A stretch of 64,000 nt of DNA from Bacillota bacterium (lineage in GTDB: Bacteria > Bacillota > Clostridia > Ch29), in contig JABVCK010000018.1 of the NCBI GenBank assembly GCA_013540605.1, positions 27,460-91,459 on the forward strand. Reading direction: 5' to 3'. Shown here piece by piece: positions 52,736-62,540 of the stretch; position 1 is the stretch's first letter, and each line of letters opens with the position of its first letter. Made by a program: the position numbers and the translations under genes. The notes under the pieces are model-generated. The model saw nothing but the letters and a program-made list of their open reading frames with translations, was not told where the DNA came from and did no database searches.

Positions 52736-54670
52736 TTATACTATGTTCGCATTCCTTCTTGCAATCATTTCGGCGATGTCTTCCAACCCAATTTGATTCA
52801 AACTCATACGTGTCTGCAAACCAGTCTCTATATCCCAGCCATGAAGTTCATAATATTTATCCAACATTTTATCCCACATATCTTTATCGCATTTATGACC
52901 CGCATATGGCCCAGATTTAACGGGTTCTTCCATATATCGGTGTGGCGGGTAATCGTCTTTTCGACTTAAATCTGTATTCATCGCATTAAAAGCCTTTTCA
53001 AGGTTGAAACTACGCTTCCCATACATCATTAAAGTTGATTCGTTCAGATCCAAGCCCAAACCCGCTGACAATAATTCTGCATAATTTTTTACAGATAAAG
53101 CATGCGTTCCACTCCATGTACCGACATAGATACAATTTCCAATAATGTCTTCCAGCTCTCTAACAATACCCTGCCAATATACCACCTCAGGAACATTTTT
53201 GTATTCGGTTGGTTTCCATTCAACATCAGGAGGCCCTGATACATCGGGTGTGCTTACAGCCCCACGAAGATGTTTGCCGCTGATAGGTGAAATAGAAATT
53301 CCAAACCCCCAACCTTTGATAATGCGATAAGGATCAACTGTATCTTGACCTTTCATGTGAATAGCAAAATACTCGGAACCTTTCCCAAGCTTCTTTGAAG
53401 CTTCTTTTACACCTTCAGCCAGTAAGTCTCCAAATCCTTCTCTATACGCAAGCTTTTTCTGCATGCTAAGGATCGAATCCTCATTTCCCCAGTTAAGCTC
53501 TAATCCTCCGGTATCTTCTTTAGTTATCAATCCTTTTTCGTAGCATTCAAAAGCCCAAGCAAGAGTATTTGAGCACATATCCCCATCCATACCCAACTGA
53601 TTACACATATAATAAAATCTTATGGATGCCTCTGGATCAAATAAACCAAGCTTCGTAGAATATGTAGTTGAATTTATCCAATAGTTGGGGCATTTTGTTC
53701 CTTCAAATCTTCCCTCTTTAATTTCATAAAGAGCCATACAACCTGCCGGACATAAATGACAAGACATCATCATCTTCTTGTATCGAGGCACACCGTTTTC
53801 CATCCCTACGAGCTTTTTTCTATTTTCCAGTGGAACATAATCATCTTGGCCATTCTTGTAAGATGCGAGAAAATTCCACGCAGGCGATTCGGGGAGGTAT
53901 TTCCCCTCAATTATGCCTTTTCGCCATGGCTCCAAATTTGTGGAAGCATTAATCTGTTCTGTAATTTTATCTATTACTGCCATAAATTTCTCTGGATCAG
54001 CCACAGAAATGGCCCCATGGCCTCTAACTGCGATCGCTTTCAGTTTTTTACTTCCCATAACGCAACCAACGCCAGAACCGCTTGCCGATCTGCCGGGAGC
54101 AGAAATAATTGCCGCTCCCCTGACCATGTTTTCCCCCGCAGGGCCTATGGACATTACTTGTATACTGTCATCTCCCATTTCTCTATGTATAAAATACTCT
54201 GTGTCTCTGGTGAGTTTGCCCCATATGTTACTTGCATCTCTTATTTCCACCTTGTCATCATTAATCCACAAATAGACAGGAACAGGAGATTTCCCGGTGA
54301 TTACAATATGGTCATACCCCGCATACTTTAGTTCCGCTCCCCAAAACCCTCCACAATTTGCCGAGCCTTTTCCATTGTTAAAGGTGTTTATAGAATCCAC
54401 TGAAACCCTATTTGCAGCAGGCATTAAGGTTCCAACAAGACAGCCGACGCCAAAAATTAACGGGATTCTCGGGTCATCCCATTTTATTTTTTGACCGGCT
54501 TCTTTATAAATTTTATTAATTTCATTGCAAAGTATAAAGCTATTAATAGCTCTGCCGCCAAGAAATCTTTTTGCATATTTTTCAGTATCTTCAAACCATA
54601 TTTTTTTACTGCTTAAATCTACATATAGTATTTTCCCTGCTATCCCACCTCTAATTTTATTTGGGTACAA
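52736..54670 (-). CDS. Aldehyde ferredoxin oxidoreductase-family tungstoenzyme
   Basis: The 644-residue protein begins GGIAGKILYVDLSSKKIWFE and has FGVGCLVGTLMPAANRVSVD, GGFWGAELKYAGYDHIVITG and GRSASGSGVGCVMGSKKLKA (tungstopterin region). The [4Fe-4S] ligands are C304, C307, C311 (CHLCPAGC) and C366. AOR-family enzymes oxidise aldehydes to acids with ferredoxin, but relatives reduce aromatic acyl-CoA rings (BamB) or act on other substrates. The sequence does not settle which. TTG 54670 after GGTGA is the start. It lies in a cluster with a ferredoxin, an amidase and a PreA-type protein. Confidence 0.92.
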   Translation of the reverse strand: MYPNKIRGGIAGKILYVDLSSKKIWFEDTEKYAKRFLGGRAINSFILCNEINKIYKEAGQKIKWDDPRIPLIFGVGCLVGTLMPAANRVSVDSINTFNNGKGSANCGGFWGAELKYAGYDHIVITGKSPVPVYLWINDDKVEIRDASNIWGKLTRDTEYFIHREMGDDSIQVMSIGPAGENMVRGAAIISAPGRSASGSGVGCVMGSKKLKAIAVRGHGAISVADPEKFMAVIDKITEQINASTNLEPWRKGIIEGKYLPESPAWNFLASYKNGQDDYVPLENRKKLVGMENGVPRYKKMMMSCHLCPAGCMALYEIKEGRFEGTKCPNYWINSTTYSTKLGLFDPEASIRFYYMCNQLGMDGDMCSNTLAWAFECYEKGLITKEDTGGLELNWGNEDSILSMQKKLAYREGFGDLLAEGVKEASKKLGKGSEYFAIHMKGQDTVDPYRIIKGWGFGISISPISGKHLRGAVSTPDVSGPPDVEWKPTEYKNVPEVVYWQGIVRELEDIIGNCIYVGTWSGTHALSVKNYAELLSAGLGLDLNESTLMMYGKRSFNLEKAFNAMNTDLSRKDDYPPHRYMEEPVKSGPYAGHKCDKDMWDKMLDKYYELHGWDIETGLQTRMSLNQIGLEDIAEMIARRNANIV

Positions 54671-54792
54671 GATGCTTTCACCATCCTATATTGATATCGG
54701 TGCAGATGCTAATCATGAGATCATACAGTATATGGGCTCTTGTTTATGTAATGTTGTCTCATAAAAAGCAAGAGCCCTATTTTTTAAGTTTA

Positions 54793-55134
54793 TTATTTCT
54801 TCTCAAAAGTACGTATTTCTATTGTTTTGCAGCCATAAGGAATCTTGTAGGGACCATGCACCATTCCCGGTGGTCTGCTGGCATAATATCCCGGTAAGTA
54901 TGTCTCCTTTTTCTGAATATCATATAAAGAACCTTCAAGAATATAAACTTCTTCCCAAAAATCGTGCACCAATTCCTGGTTGGTTTCCATGGGTGGGAAT
55001 TTTAATATCCTAGTGTATGAACCTGTCTCAGGGTCAAGACTTACTATCTTTTCCATAATACCTTCCTGAGCATCTTCAACTTGCCTCCATGGAACTAACT
55101 CCGCGTCAAAAAATTCTAATTCTGGTTTTCCCAT
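54793..55134 (-). CDS. Small cupin-domain protein
   Basis: The 113-residue protein has a cupin core: HDFWEEVYILEGSLYDI (motif 1) and RPPGMVHGPYKIPYGCKTIE (motif 2). The metal ligands His, Glu and His are present. It could be an isomerase or a lyase, or a metal-dependent accessory of the pathway. AAGGAGGAC precedes the start. It is encoded between DUF2848 and AOR on the same strand. Confidence 0.75.
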   Translation of the reverse strand: MGKPELEFFDAELVPWRQVEDAQEGIMEKIVSLDPETGSYTRILKFPPMETNQELVHDFWEEVYILEGSLYDIQKKETYLPGYYASRPPGMVHGPYKIPYGCKTIEIRTFEKK

Positions 55135-55163
55135 TTTTTTGTCCTCCTTTTTTTATTTTATTT

Positions 55164-55853
55164 CTAATCCAAAACTTTGATTTCATACTTACAGCTTAAT
55201 GTTTGGTTGCGTTTTCCGTCTATCAGTTCCACATGGAATTCTTCGCTGAATGGCGCGCCTTGTACCAGTGCTCCTACTGTGCCGGAAAATATAACAGTTC
55301 CTTCTTCCAATTTTCCGCCGGTAAGTTGTCTTACTCTTTTAATGAGTTCTTCAGGGCTCATTATGGCGGCAAGGGTTGCGTCTTGATATACTTTTTGTTT
55401 GTTTTTCCCTATCCATGCTGTAAGTTTGATTTCGTCCCAATGGTCTTTAACATCTTCATATCTCCATACACCCCGGGATATGAAGTTGGGAGTGACTTGT
55501 TTGGCTTTGGGTATGTGGTTTAATGCTTCGAGTTTGCGGTCGGTATGATCGCTGCCTGCCGCTACATATATTTCGTCTTTTGCTATAAGAAGCACATATT
55601 CGGCTTCGCCAGTGTTGTCTTTGTCGATCACTTCGCAGTAATTTTCAGTGGTCAATTTTTTACCGGATTTCAGAAAGTATGTAGGGATTTCATCAGGTGC
55701 AGGTACTCCTATTTTTTTCAGTTCTTCAACATGCTTCATTACTTCTTCCTGATTTCTTCCGGTGTAACCGGCGTTGATTATTTTTTTTACTTCGAAGTAT
55801 ATTGGGTTACGTATGTTGTTGTCTATGAAAAGTTCCAGTGTGTTATAACTCAT
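55164..55853 (-). CDS. DUF2848 family protein (fumarylacetoacetase-like fold)
   Basis: The 229-residue protein matches DUF2848: MSYNTLELFI...NAGYTGRNQEEVMKHVEEL, YVLLIAKDEIYVAAGSDHTD, SPEELIKRVRQL and EEGTVIFSGTVGAL with APFSEEFHVELID. The final motif resembles fumarylacetoacetate hydrolases, in which this family may have C-C or C-N cleaving activity; the function is not established. AAAGGAGGATAG precedes ATG 55853. Confidence 0.8.
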   Translation of the reverse strand: MSYNTLELFIDNNIRNPIYFEVKKIINAGYTGRNQEEVMKHVEELKKIGVPAPDEIPTYFLKSGKKLTTENYCEVIDKDNTGEAEYVLLIAKDEIYVAAGSDHTDRKLEALNHIPKAKQVTPNFISRGVWRYEDVKDHWDEIKLTAWIGKNKQKVYQDATLAAIMSPEELIKRVRQLTGGKLEEGTVIFSGTVGALVQGAPFSEEFHVELIDGKRNQTLSCKYEIKVLD

Positions 55854-55875
55854 CTGCTATCCTCCTTTTGCCTAT

Positions 55876-56649
55876 TTATTTAATTACTCGGTCTTTTAGG
55901 GGAGTGAATTCGTCTCTTATCTTTGATACGTTTTCAGGGTATATTTCGGCTTTTATTATGGTTTCTCTTTCTGCGGCAGATGCTATTGTTGTACCCCATG
56001 GGTCTGTTATCATGCTTCTGCCTATGAAGGCTTTTCCGTTATTGCTGCCGGCGCATCCACATGTAATGAAGTAGCATTGATTTTCTATTGCTCTTGCCTG
56101 GTTCAGTACTGTCCAGTTTTCAACACGGGGATATGGCCATGCGGCGCAATTTATTATTATTTCTGCTCCTTTATCTACCATGCGTCTGAATAGTTCGGGG
56201 AATCTTATGTCATAGCATATGCTTAGACCTATTTTGCCGAATTCGGTGTCTACTACTGTGATTTTTTCTCCCGCTGATAGTACTTCTCTTTCTTTTGAAC
56301 CGTATCCGAATAGGTGAATTTTCTGGTAATCGCCTATTACTTTTCCTTGTCTGTCTATTAAAACACATGTGTTGTAGCATTTGCCGTTTTTGTTTTCCGG
56401 AAATGTGCCGCTATAGATATATGCATTTTTTTGCTTTGCTTTTGCTGAAAGCCTTGAGACGATATGTCCGTCAAGGGTTTCGCTTTCTTGTTTGTATTTG
56501 TCGAAGTTGAAAAAGCCTACAGGCCACATTTCAGGAAGTACCATAAGATCGACAGTGTCCAGACTGTCTATTATGTTTTCTACACGTGAAATCTTTTGTT
56601 CTTTGTTTTCATTGTCATTTATCCCGAGTTGGATAACCGCTACTTTCAT
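55876..56649 (-). CDS. Nitrilase-superfamily amidohydrolase
   Basis: The 257-residue protein has the catalytic triad Glu40 (VLPEMWPVG), Lys110 (GDYQKIHLFG) and Cys145 (GLSICYDIRFPEL) of carbon-nitrogen hydrolases. Branches include omega-amidase and beta-ureidopropionase/N-carbamoyl-amino-acid hydrolases. Next to a PreA-type gene the second group is attractive: it would hydrolyse the ring-opened ureido or amide product. GAGGGA precedes ATG 56649. The exact substrate is open. Confidence 0.88.
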   Translation of the reverse strand: MKVAVIQLGINDNENKEQKISRVENIIDSLDTVDLMVLPEMWPVGFFNFDKYKQESETLDGHIVSRLSAKAKQKNAYIYSGTFPENKNGKCYNTCVLIDRQGKVIGDYQKIHLFGYGSKEREVLSAGEKITVVDTEFGKIGLSICYDIRFPELFRRMVDKGAEIIINCAAWPYPRVENWTVLNQARAIENQCYFITCGCAGSNNGKAFIGRSMITDPWGTTIASAAERETIIKAEIYPENVSKIRDEFTPLKDRVIK

Positions 56650-56674
56650 GTCTTATCCCTCACTTTGTTGTTTT

Positions 56675-57895
56675 TTAGCTGAAGTCGCCTAGATAAACGG
56701 GTTTTGGCCCTTCCATATGGATGGCGTTTTGCGGGCATAATGATGCACAAAGGCCGCAGCCGTCGCATCTTGTTTTGTCGATTTGAGCTTTTTTCTTGCC
56801 GCTTACTTCAACATAGGAGATGGCGTCTCTGAAGCAGAAGTTTTTACAGAATTGACAGCCGTTGCATTTGTCTTGGTCCACTACTGATACGTTGCGGGTT
56901 TCTCTGTCAACTTTGTCCCATGTGAGTATCTGAGGTAGTGTCTTGCCTCTGAAGTCCTCAATTGTGTTGTAGCCTTTTTCTTGCATGTATTTTTCCAGTT
57001 TTGTTACGTATTCGTTTATCATGTCGAATCCTTTGGGACTGTACATGAGTGCGGTGCATGTCTGTACAGTGGTTGCGCCTACTAATATGGCTTTAACTAC
57101 ATCACGCCATGTCCAGATGCCGTTGGTCGCTGATATGGGTAAGTCAAATTCTCTTGCTATCTTTGCCACCCATTTAAGCATGATCGGCCTCATCCAGGGG
57201 CCGCCTACTCCGGCAAAGGTGGAGTGAAGTATGGGCCTTCCTGTTTCAAGGTCTATTTCTAGCGCGGGGAAGCGATTAATGACTGTGAAACCTTTTGCCC
57301 CGGCTTCTTTGGTCTTTTTGGCTGTTACCATGGGGTTTACTGCTTCTGCCGTCAGTTTGACAAATACGGGTATTTTTACGGCGTTAACTACTATGGCTGT
57401 TACTTCTGCTGCAGCGTCGGGATTGCTGCCTAGTTCCTGACCGCTGAGGTAGCCAAGGTCTCTTGGGTGGGGGCAGCCGAAGTTTAATTCTAGCATGTCG
57501 ACGCCTGTGTCTTCTACTGTTTTTGCAAGTTCTGCCCAGGCTTCAAGAGTTGAACCTGACAAGCTTCCTACAAGTGCGACGCCGTTTTTTTTGCAGTATT
57601 CGGCTGTTTCTTTGAGTTCTTTTGCCCATTCTTCGGGTGTGTACTCGGCTAAAAATTCGCAGGAGTAGTTTGAGAAGGCGTGGGGCCAGCCTTTTTTGTG
57701 TAGGACTGTGAATCTGGGTGATACGTATTTTTGTAGTTTGGGTTCCGGTGAAACTGTTTTTGCTATTATTCCACCGCATCCTGCATCGACACACCTTTTC
57801 ATATAATCCGCATCTTTTGATGGGGTGGCTGATGCTATTACGATCGGGTTTTTGAATTTAACTCCACATACATTTACACTAAGATCTGGTTTCAT
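56675..57895 (-). CDS. Dihydropyrimidine dehydrogenase PreA-type flavoprotein with two [4Fe-4S] clusters
   Basis: The 406-residue protein joins a dihydroorotate-dehydrogenase-like FMN barrel (VCGVKFKNPIVIASATPS, VDMLELNFGCPHPRDLG, VIPVFVKLTAE-like and ATNGIWTWRDVVKAIL) to a C-terminal ferredoxin domain (CNGCQFCKNFCFRDA and CDGCGLCASLCPQNA). The usual partner PreT, an NADPH-linked flavoprotein, is not encoded nearby, so electrons may come directly from ferredoxin. It is the first gene of the minus-strand enzyme series, with GGAAGGAG before ATG 57895. Confidence 0.9.
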   Translation of the reverse strand: MKPDLSVNVCGVKFKNPIVIASATPSKDADYMKRCVDAGCGGIIAKTVSPEPKLQKYVSPRFTVLHKKGWPHAFSNYSCEFLAEYTPEEWAKELKETAEYCKKNGVALVGSLSGSTLEAWAELAKTVEDTGVDMLELNFGCPHPRDLGYLSGQELGSNPDAAAEVTAIVVNAVKIPVFVKLTAEAVNPMVTAKKTKEAGAKGFTVINRFPALEIDLETGRPILHSTFAGVGGPWMRPIMLKWVAKIAREFDLPISATNGIWTWRDVVKAILVGATTVQTCTALMYSPKGFDMINEYVTKLEKYMQEKGYNTIEDFRGKTLPQILTWDKVDRETRNVSVVDQDKCNGCQFCKNFCFRDAISYVEVSGKKKAQIDKTRCDGCGLCASLCPQNAIHMEGPKPVYLGDFS

Positions 57896-58144
57896 GGTCT
57901 TCTCCTTCCTATAACTTATATAATGCTCTCGAAAACCCTGAGGGCTTTCGAGGTCTATGTTTTGAGATGTGAGTTAACTCTCATACCTCTCACATTCCCC
58001 AGATATTTACTTTAAATTTTCCAGTATAATCTCCTATATAAACCTATATATGGTCTCGCTTTACCTTGACTTTTCCACAACAGCCCCAAAATCGAAGTGG
58101 ATGGTAATATTTACCATACTACTTCTTGTTTGGAGGTTTTGTTT
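57896..58144. promoter_or_regulatory. Leader of the PreA-AOR cluster with a hairpin
   Basis: CTCGAAA (57928-57934) and TTTCGAG (57946-57952), with inner CCC/GGG arms, form a compact stem about 35 bases before the preA-like start codon. No good promoter boxes are seen in the rest, which holds the end of the neighbouring insertion sequence. Confidence 0.4.
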
Positions 58145-59323
58145 ATGCTGCGTAACTTTGAATCTCACAAGTCTTATCAGGAAAACCTGAAACTTCATCT
58201 GCTGCTTTTTTGCAGACCGATAGGGGCAGGGTCAAGGATATGGATAAATCCATATCCAAGCTGTACCTTTTAAATCTTGACCCCCTGCTTTCCATCATCC
58301 AACCACTCTATTCTAATACCGGCTGCCCAGCCAAGAACCAACCGGGTATTATTCGCTCCCTTATCCTCATGCTCGACCAGAAACATCATGGTATAACAAG
58401 CTGGGCCGAAAAAGTAGCCGGAGATCGTCTCCTTTGTGCTATTTGCGGATTTCATTATGGAGATGCCCCTTCTGCCAGTTCTTACTATGACTTCATCAAA
58501 CGTCTCTGGAAAACTCCTCATAAAATCCATGTGGCCAGGACAAAGAAACTCAGGCCTTTCAAGGCTAAACCACGTAAAAAACTCAAGGCCGGACAGAAGA
58601 TGTACAAAAACTCTCTGCTGCCGGTGACGGTACCCCGTTTTATTCCGGTGCCTCCCATTACGGTACAAAGGTCTGTGATTGCAAAGAACATGGTATCTAC
58701 GACTGCAAGTGCCCAAGACGTTATTCCGACCCGGATGCCAGATGGGGTTGGGATAGCTACAGGGAACAGTGGTTCTATCGCGATAACCTTTTTAACATCA
58801 CTGCTTCCGACAGTCCTTTTATGAACTCATGTATCATTGGGATATCATACCCTTCATCCCCTTAGATTCCAAGACCAAACAATCTCTGGACAAGCTTCCT
58901 CCTGGAATCATCTGCTTAGATAATAAAGGCAGACCCATCTGCCCAGGTGGTATTCCTTACGAAAACTGCGGCTACTCCTACCCCAAAGGTATCAAGTACA
59001 TGTGCTATTTCGACTGTCATGGCATTGAAAAGCCTTGTCAATGTACCGATTCGCCCTACGGAAGAACTGTTTATTTAAAGCCCAAAGACGACTTCCGGTT
59101 GATTACTCCCGTACCCCGTAACTCTGACGCTTTTAAAGAAAAGTTCAAAACCTGTGCCTCTGTCGAAAGAAGCCATAAAAGGCTTTTTGAAGATTATGAT
59201 ATTGAAGAGTACAAGGCCAGAAGCTCTAGGCAGCGATTTGCATTGGCTACTTTTGCTGCAGTTAATGTCCATTTGGACGCTTGGGTCAAGCATACAGGCT
59301 TCAAGTATAATGCCTTTACTTGA
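58145..59323 (+). pseudogene. DDE transposase, several frameshifts
   Basis: Pieces of one transposase lie in three frames: MLRNFESHKSYQENLKLHLL, then KDMDKSISKLYLLNLDPLLS to KLKAGQK, then DGTPFYSGASHYGTKVCDCK to NITASDSPF, then SLDKLPPGIICLDNKGRPIC and ASVERSHKRLFEDYDIEEYK with the final Glu. At least three shifts are needed to join them. The family is a DDE type unlike the 47536 element. It lies immediately upstream of the PreA-AOR cluster and may have carried or disrupted it. Confidence 0.75.
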
Positions 59324-60050
59324 AGAACTTTCAGGCAAAGCAGCCTGATAGCTACAGAACCTTTATTGTAAAAATTCAATAGCCTTCATACTGGCTTAGC
59401 TTTGCTATGCCCATTTTCGGCAAGTTATACAGCATATTCAGTTAACAAGGTTCGTTTTATCTATACCCATTGACTTCTGACAGTCCCTCAAAGTTATTCT
59501 GTCCCAATAATTTACATTTAGCTGAATTTCCAGTTACTTTTCGCGACTATTCCTTATAATAATTTTAAATATAAGGGAAACTCAATTATCTACTCCATTA
59601 ATTTTTGGTATAATAATTCACTCTTTGGGACATTTAAAATTAATCTGGATCTAAATAGAAAAACAAGATGGAATTAGGGAAGACTATCTTCCTCAACAAG
59701 TAAAGGCAGAAAATGAAAAAATGAAAATCAAAAATGCTTTGGCAGTTTTTTTTAAATCAAGGAAAGGCAATATGAATTTATCAAGGAACACGTCTATAAA
59801 TCTTATTCGGATAAAGTGTTCAACCATGTTTGCTTCGATAAAGCTCTAAATTCCATTCTCTTCGATCTCGAATAGCCATTTAGTTTTTATTTCAAGGTTT
59901 TACGTGACTTTAATATGTAACATGTAACATGTTACATTTAACATATCACTTCCATTATTAATTGTCAACACTATTTTTCGCAGCCAATTTTACATAATCT
60001 CATAAAATCAATTTTACTTACATAAAACTTATCACGACTTAGGGCTGCTC
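59324..60050. other. Gene-poor stretch with a 14-bp palindrome
   Basis: TGTAACATGTTACA (59923-59936) is a perfect palindrome within TATGTAACATG...ACATTTAACATA, like a GntR or other dimeric regulator site, but no intact gene follows. A relic frame (QYEFIKEHVYKSYSDKVFNH, about 59768-59873) may be the tail of another transposase. Nothing else is seen. Confidence 0.35.
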
Positions 60051-60051
60051 C

Positions 60052-60220
60052 TTATACTCGATAAGTATTTCTGCATTTGACATCTCTGTCAAGCATAAAA
60101 AGGCTCTCCTTATCTCTGTATTCCTTTATTCGCTCATCATCTTCATTTAGACTTATCTTTACTGTATAGACCGTGATTTTGAGTATATCTTCACTCTTTT
60201 CAGGCTGCCTAGCTTGCTTG
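60052..60220 (-). pseudogene. Transposase C-terminal relic (IS1634-like)
   Basis: The minus-strand frame LKITVYTVKISLNEDDERIK followed by EYRDKESLFMLDRDVKCRN and a stop at 60052 resembles the region around the second catalytic segment of IS1634-type transposases, but the remnant is only about 50 residues long. Confidence 0.3.
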
Positions 60221-60450
60221 TTTTTAGCACTTTTTCAGAGATTTTAACCTTTCCAATTAAACTGGTGTATTTGGTATGCAACCTATCTCTTACCATCCAT
60301 CCGTACTTTCCATGGTTTTTTACATCATTTTCCTCTCTATATTAAAATTACCGGGAGACCTTGACATAAAGTCTATTACCGGTTTATCTTTAACAGCATG
60401 CAAGTTCTTTTAACCTTCCGTTACTGCAGCCAGTCCGCAACTTGGGGCGA

Positions 60451-60690
60451 TTATCCCATGCATAGATCCGCTTCTGATACTATCAGGACCTTGCACAGCT
60501 TCGCCACCCGGTATCTATGATGGCTCGCCTTGATGAATTCGAATTTCTTTATTTCTGATTCTTCGCGAAGTAGGCTGCCGCCTTTTTTAGTGTCTCGTTT
60601 TCCTCCCGAAGCTCGCGTATTTCACGCTCAAGCTTCCTTACTTGCTCATCCTCAGAACTTAACTTTCTATTCTCCTTTCTAATGTCCAGT
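60451..60690 (-). pseudogene. IS3-family transposase relic (orfA end and orfB beginning)
   Basis: The minus strand reads SSEDEQVRKLEREIRELREE and NETLKKAAAYFAKNQK, the leucine-zipper end of IS3-type OrfA. Overlapping it is IKKFEFIKASHHRYRVAKLC, the start of OrfB, which stops at 60451-60453. The overlapping arrangement is typical of IS3 programmed frameshifting, but the DDE core is gone. The 60691-60971 stretch that follows shows nothing. Confidence 0.7.
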
Positions 60691-60971
60691 CCAGTGTACC
60701 ACGTGTTTCCGCTGCCCATCAAATCGGGTACGGGGCAAAAACATCCCAGATTAAGCTATCTATCCAACACAATGACCCGGCCCCTTTCGTTGAATAATCT
60801 TCTATGGCGAGGTCGATAAATGTTCAAAATCCACAATAAACTGTCAGGGTTTAAACAAGAGAACCTAAATTAAAGCTATTTCGATAACCATTTTTTGTTT
60901 GTGGTTTGATTTCTTTTATATTATAATGAACAAATGAACAATACTGCTATTGTGATGGTAACAAAAGTTCT

Positions 60972-61307
60972 ATGAAAAATGAAAATGAATATTATGTTGG
61001 TCAAAGAAGTGTTGAGCCAAAAGATACATTGGGTTTCCATGAAGAAAAAGATACGGTCTTCCTCGATAAGTTTGGAGCAGTTTTCAATATAGAAGCTGCA
61101 AGCGGGATTGATGCACTTATGAACGAAGAAGTTAAAACGCTTCTTGATCTTTTGGAGAACGGACTGGCAGTGGGAACAAATGATTTGGTCAATCATTCTT
61201 TCGGCAAAAGAGCTATCCGTTTCAAAACAAAGTTTATCAAAAATGAGGTCATTAAACCTACACCAAAATCTGGGTTTAACACTACCATTGTGATGGGAGG
61301 TAAATTA
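60972..61307 (+). pseudogene. In-frame fragment upstream of the MFS gene
   Basis: A 112-codon open stretch (MKNENEYYVGQRSVEPKDTL, EAASGIDALMNEEVKTLLDL, GTNDLVNHSFGKRAIRFKTK) reads into the MFS frame without a stop. It has no hydrophobic helices and no ribosome-binding site at its start, while a good site precedes ATG 61308. It is best seen as the C-terminal remnant of an unrelated soluble protein. I do not recognise the family. Confidence 0.4.
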
Positions 61308-62540
61308 ATGAACAAAAACACCTTTGACAAAAGCACAACTCGCCTTACAATTCTTTTATGCCTTGGTTGGACATTGCTTTATGCAGACAGAACAGCACTA
61401 TATCCTCTATTGACGGTCTTGGGTGAAAATTTTTCTCTATCAAGTACTCAGTTAGGAACTATCACAGGTAGTTACTTTTTAGCATATGTCATTATGCAGA
61501 TACCTTTCGGTATATTGGGAGATATATTTGGGAAAAAAAGGCTTCTTATAGCGATGTATTTCGTGGCGGGTCTGTCCTTACTATGTTTTGCTTTATTCGG
61601 AAATAGTTACATATTGCTAATCCTTTTTACCGCTCTTCACGGTTTTGGAGCTGGTGCTTATTACCCCACGGCTTATGGCATAATGCTGGAAATGGCAAAC
61701 CGTGAAATGCGCGCCACAGCTGCTGCTATGGTAAACCTTGGAATGTCCTTAGGCCTTATAATAGGACTAACTATAGCAGGGCCAGTTTTTATTTATACAA
61801 AAAGTTACTCAGGTATCTTTTTGGTTCTTTCCATTTTAACTATGATTGCTGCTCTCTTCTATCAAAAAAGTTTGCCCTCTATTGATTCTAAAACTCGATC
61901 CAATACCTGCGGGAAAAAAGCCACCTCTGTTCCTATTTGGACCATATTAAAAAATAAAAATCTCATGTGTATTAATATTTCACGTTTTTGTGCCAATTAT
62001 GGATCCTGGGTGGTTATTACTTGGGGACCAACATTTTTCCAGACAGAGCGTGGAATAAGTATGGAATTTGCAGGCTTATTCGTGGCTATTATAGGAGTGA
62101 GTTCAATACTGCCATCTCTTGTCGCCGGAAGGATTTCTGATAAAATAGGTCGAAAAAAGATATCAATTTTATTGTTTCCCTTAGGCGCTATTACAATATA
62201 TCTAATCGCCTATGCCAAATCTCCTCTGGCCATCATTATAACCCTTATTGCCAACGGTATATTCGGGAGAGCATCATTGGACCCCGTTGCAATTGCGTGG
62301 GCAGGCGATCATGCCTCATCAATCAGCAGATATGCTATGGGCACAGCTATAGGAATTTTAAATTTTTCAGGTATGATGGCTTCCGTAATTGCACCTATAA
62401 TAAGCGGCTTAATACAAGATATAACAGGTTCGCTTGTAACTGCGTTTTATGCTGCTGCAATCAGCGGTTTCTTGGGTACGGTCTTCATACTAATGGTAGA
62501 TGAGCATCCTGAGCCTGCTAATATATCCCAAACGTCATAA
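61308..62540 (+). CDS. Major facilitator superfamily transporter
   Basis: The 410-residue protein has 12 predicted helices and the MFS loop 2-3 motif as FGILGDIFGKKRLLI (about residues 68-82), with its echo VAGRISDKIGRKKISILLFP in the second half. YADRTALYPLLTVLGENFSL at the start is reminiscent of anion:cation (organic acid) symporters. GGGAGG lies 7 bases before ATG 61308. Together with the downstream GntR regulator it may import an organic acid. Confidence 0.88.
   Translation: MNKNTFDKSTTRLTILLCLGWTLLYADRTALYPLLTVLGENFSLSSTQLGTITGSYFLAYVIMQIPFGILGDIFGKKRLLIAMYFVAGLSLLCFALFGNSYILLILFTALHGFGAGAYYPTAYGIMLEMANREMRATAAAMVNLGMSLGLIIGLTIAGPVFIYTKSYSGIFLVLSILTMIAALFYQKSLPSIDSKTRSNTCGKKATSVPIWTILKNKNLMCINISRFCANYGSWVVITWGPTFFQTERGISMEFAGLFVAIIGVSSILPSLVAGRISDKIGRKKISILLFPLGAITIYLIAYAKSPLAIIITLIANGIFGRASLDPVAIAWAGDHASSISRYAMGTAIGILNFSGMMASVIAPIISGLIQDITGSLVTAFYAAAISGFLGTVFILMVDEHPEPANISQTS

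Noticed and set aside
60972..62540. MFS transporter starting at 60972
   Set aside because: The first 112 residues are hydrophilic and unlike the family; ATG 61308 has a clear GGGAGG site.
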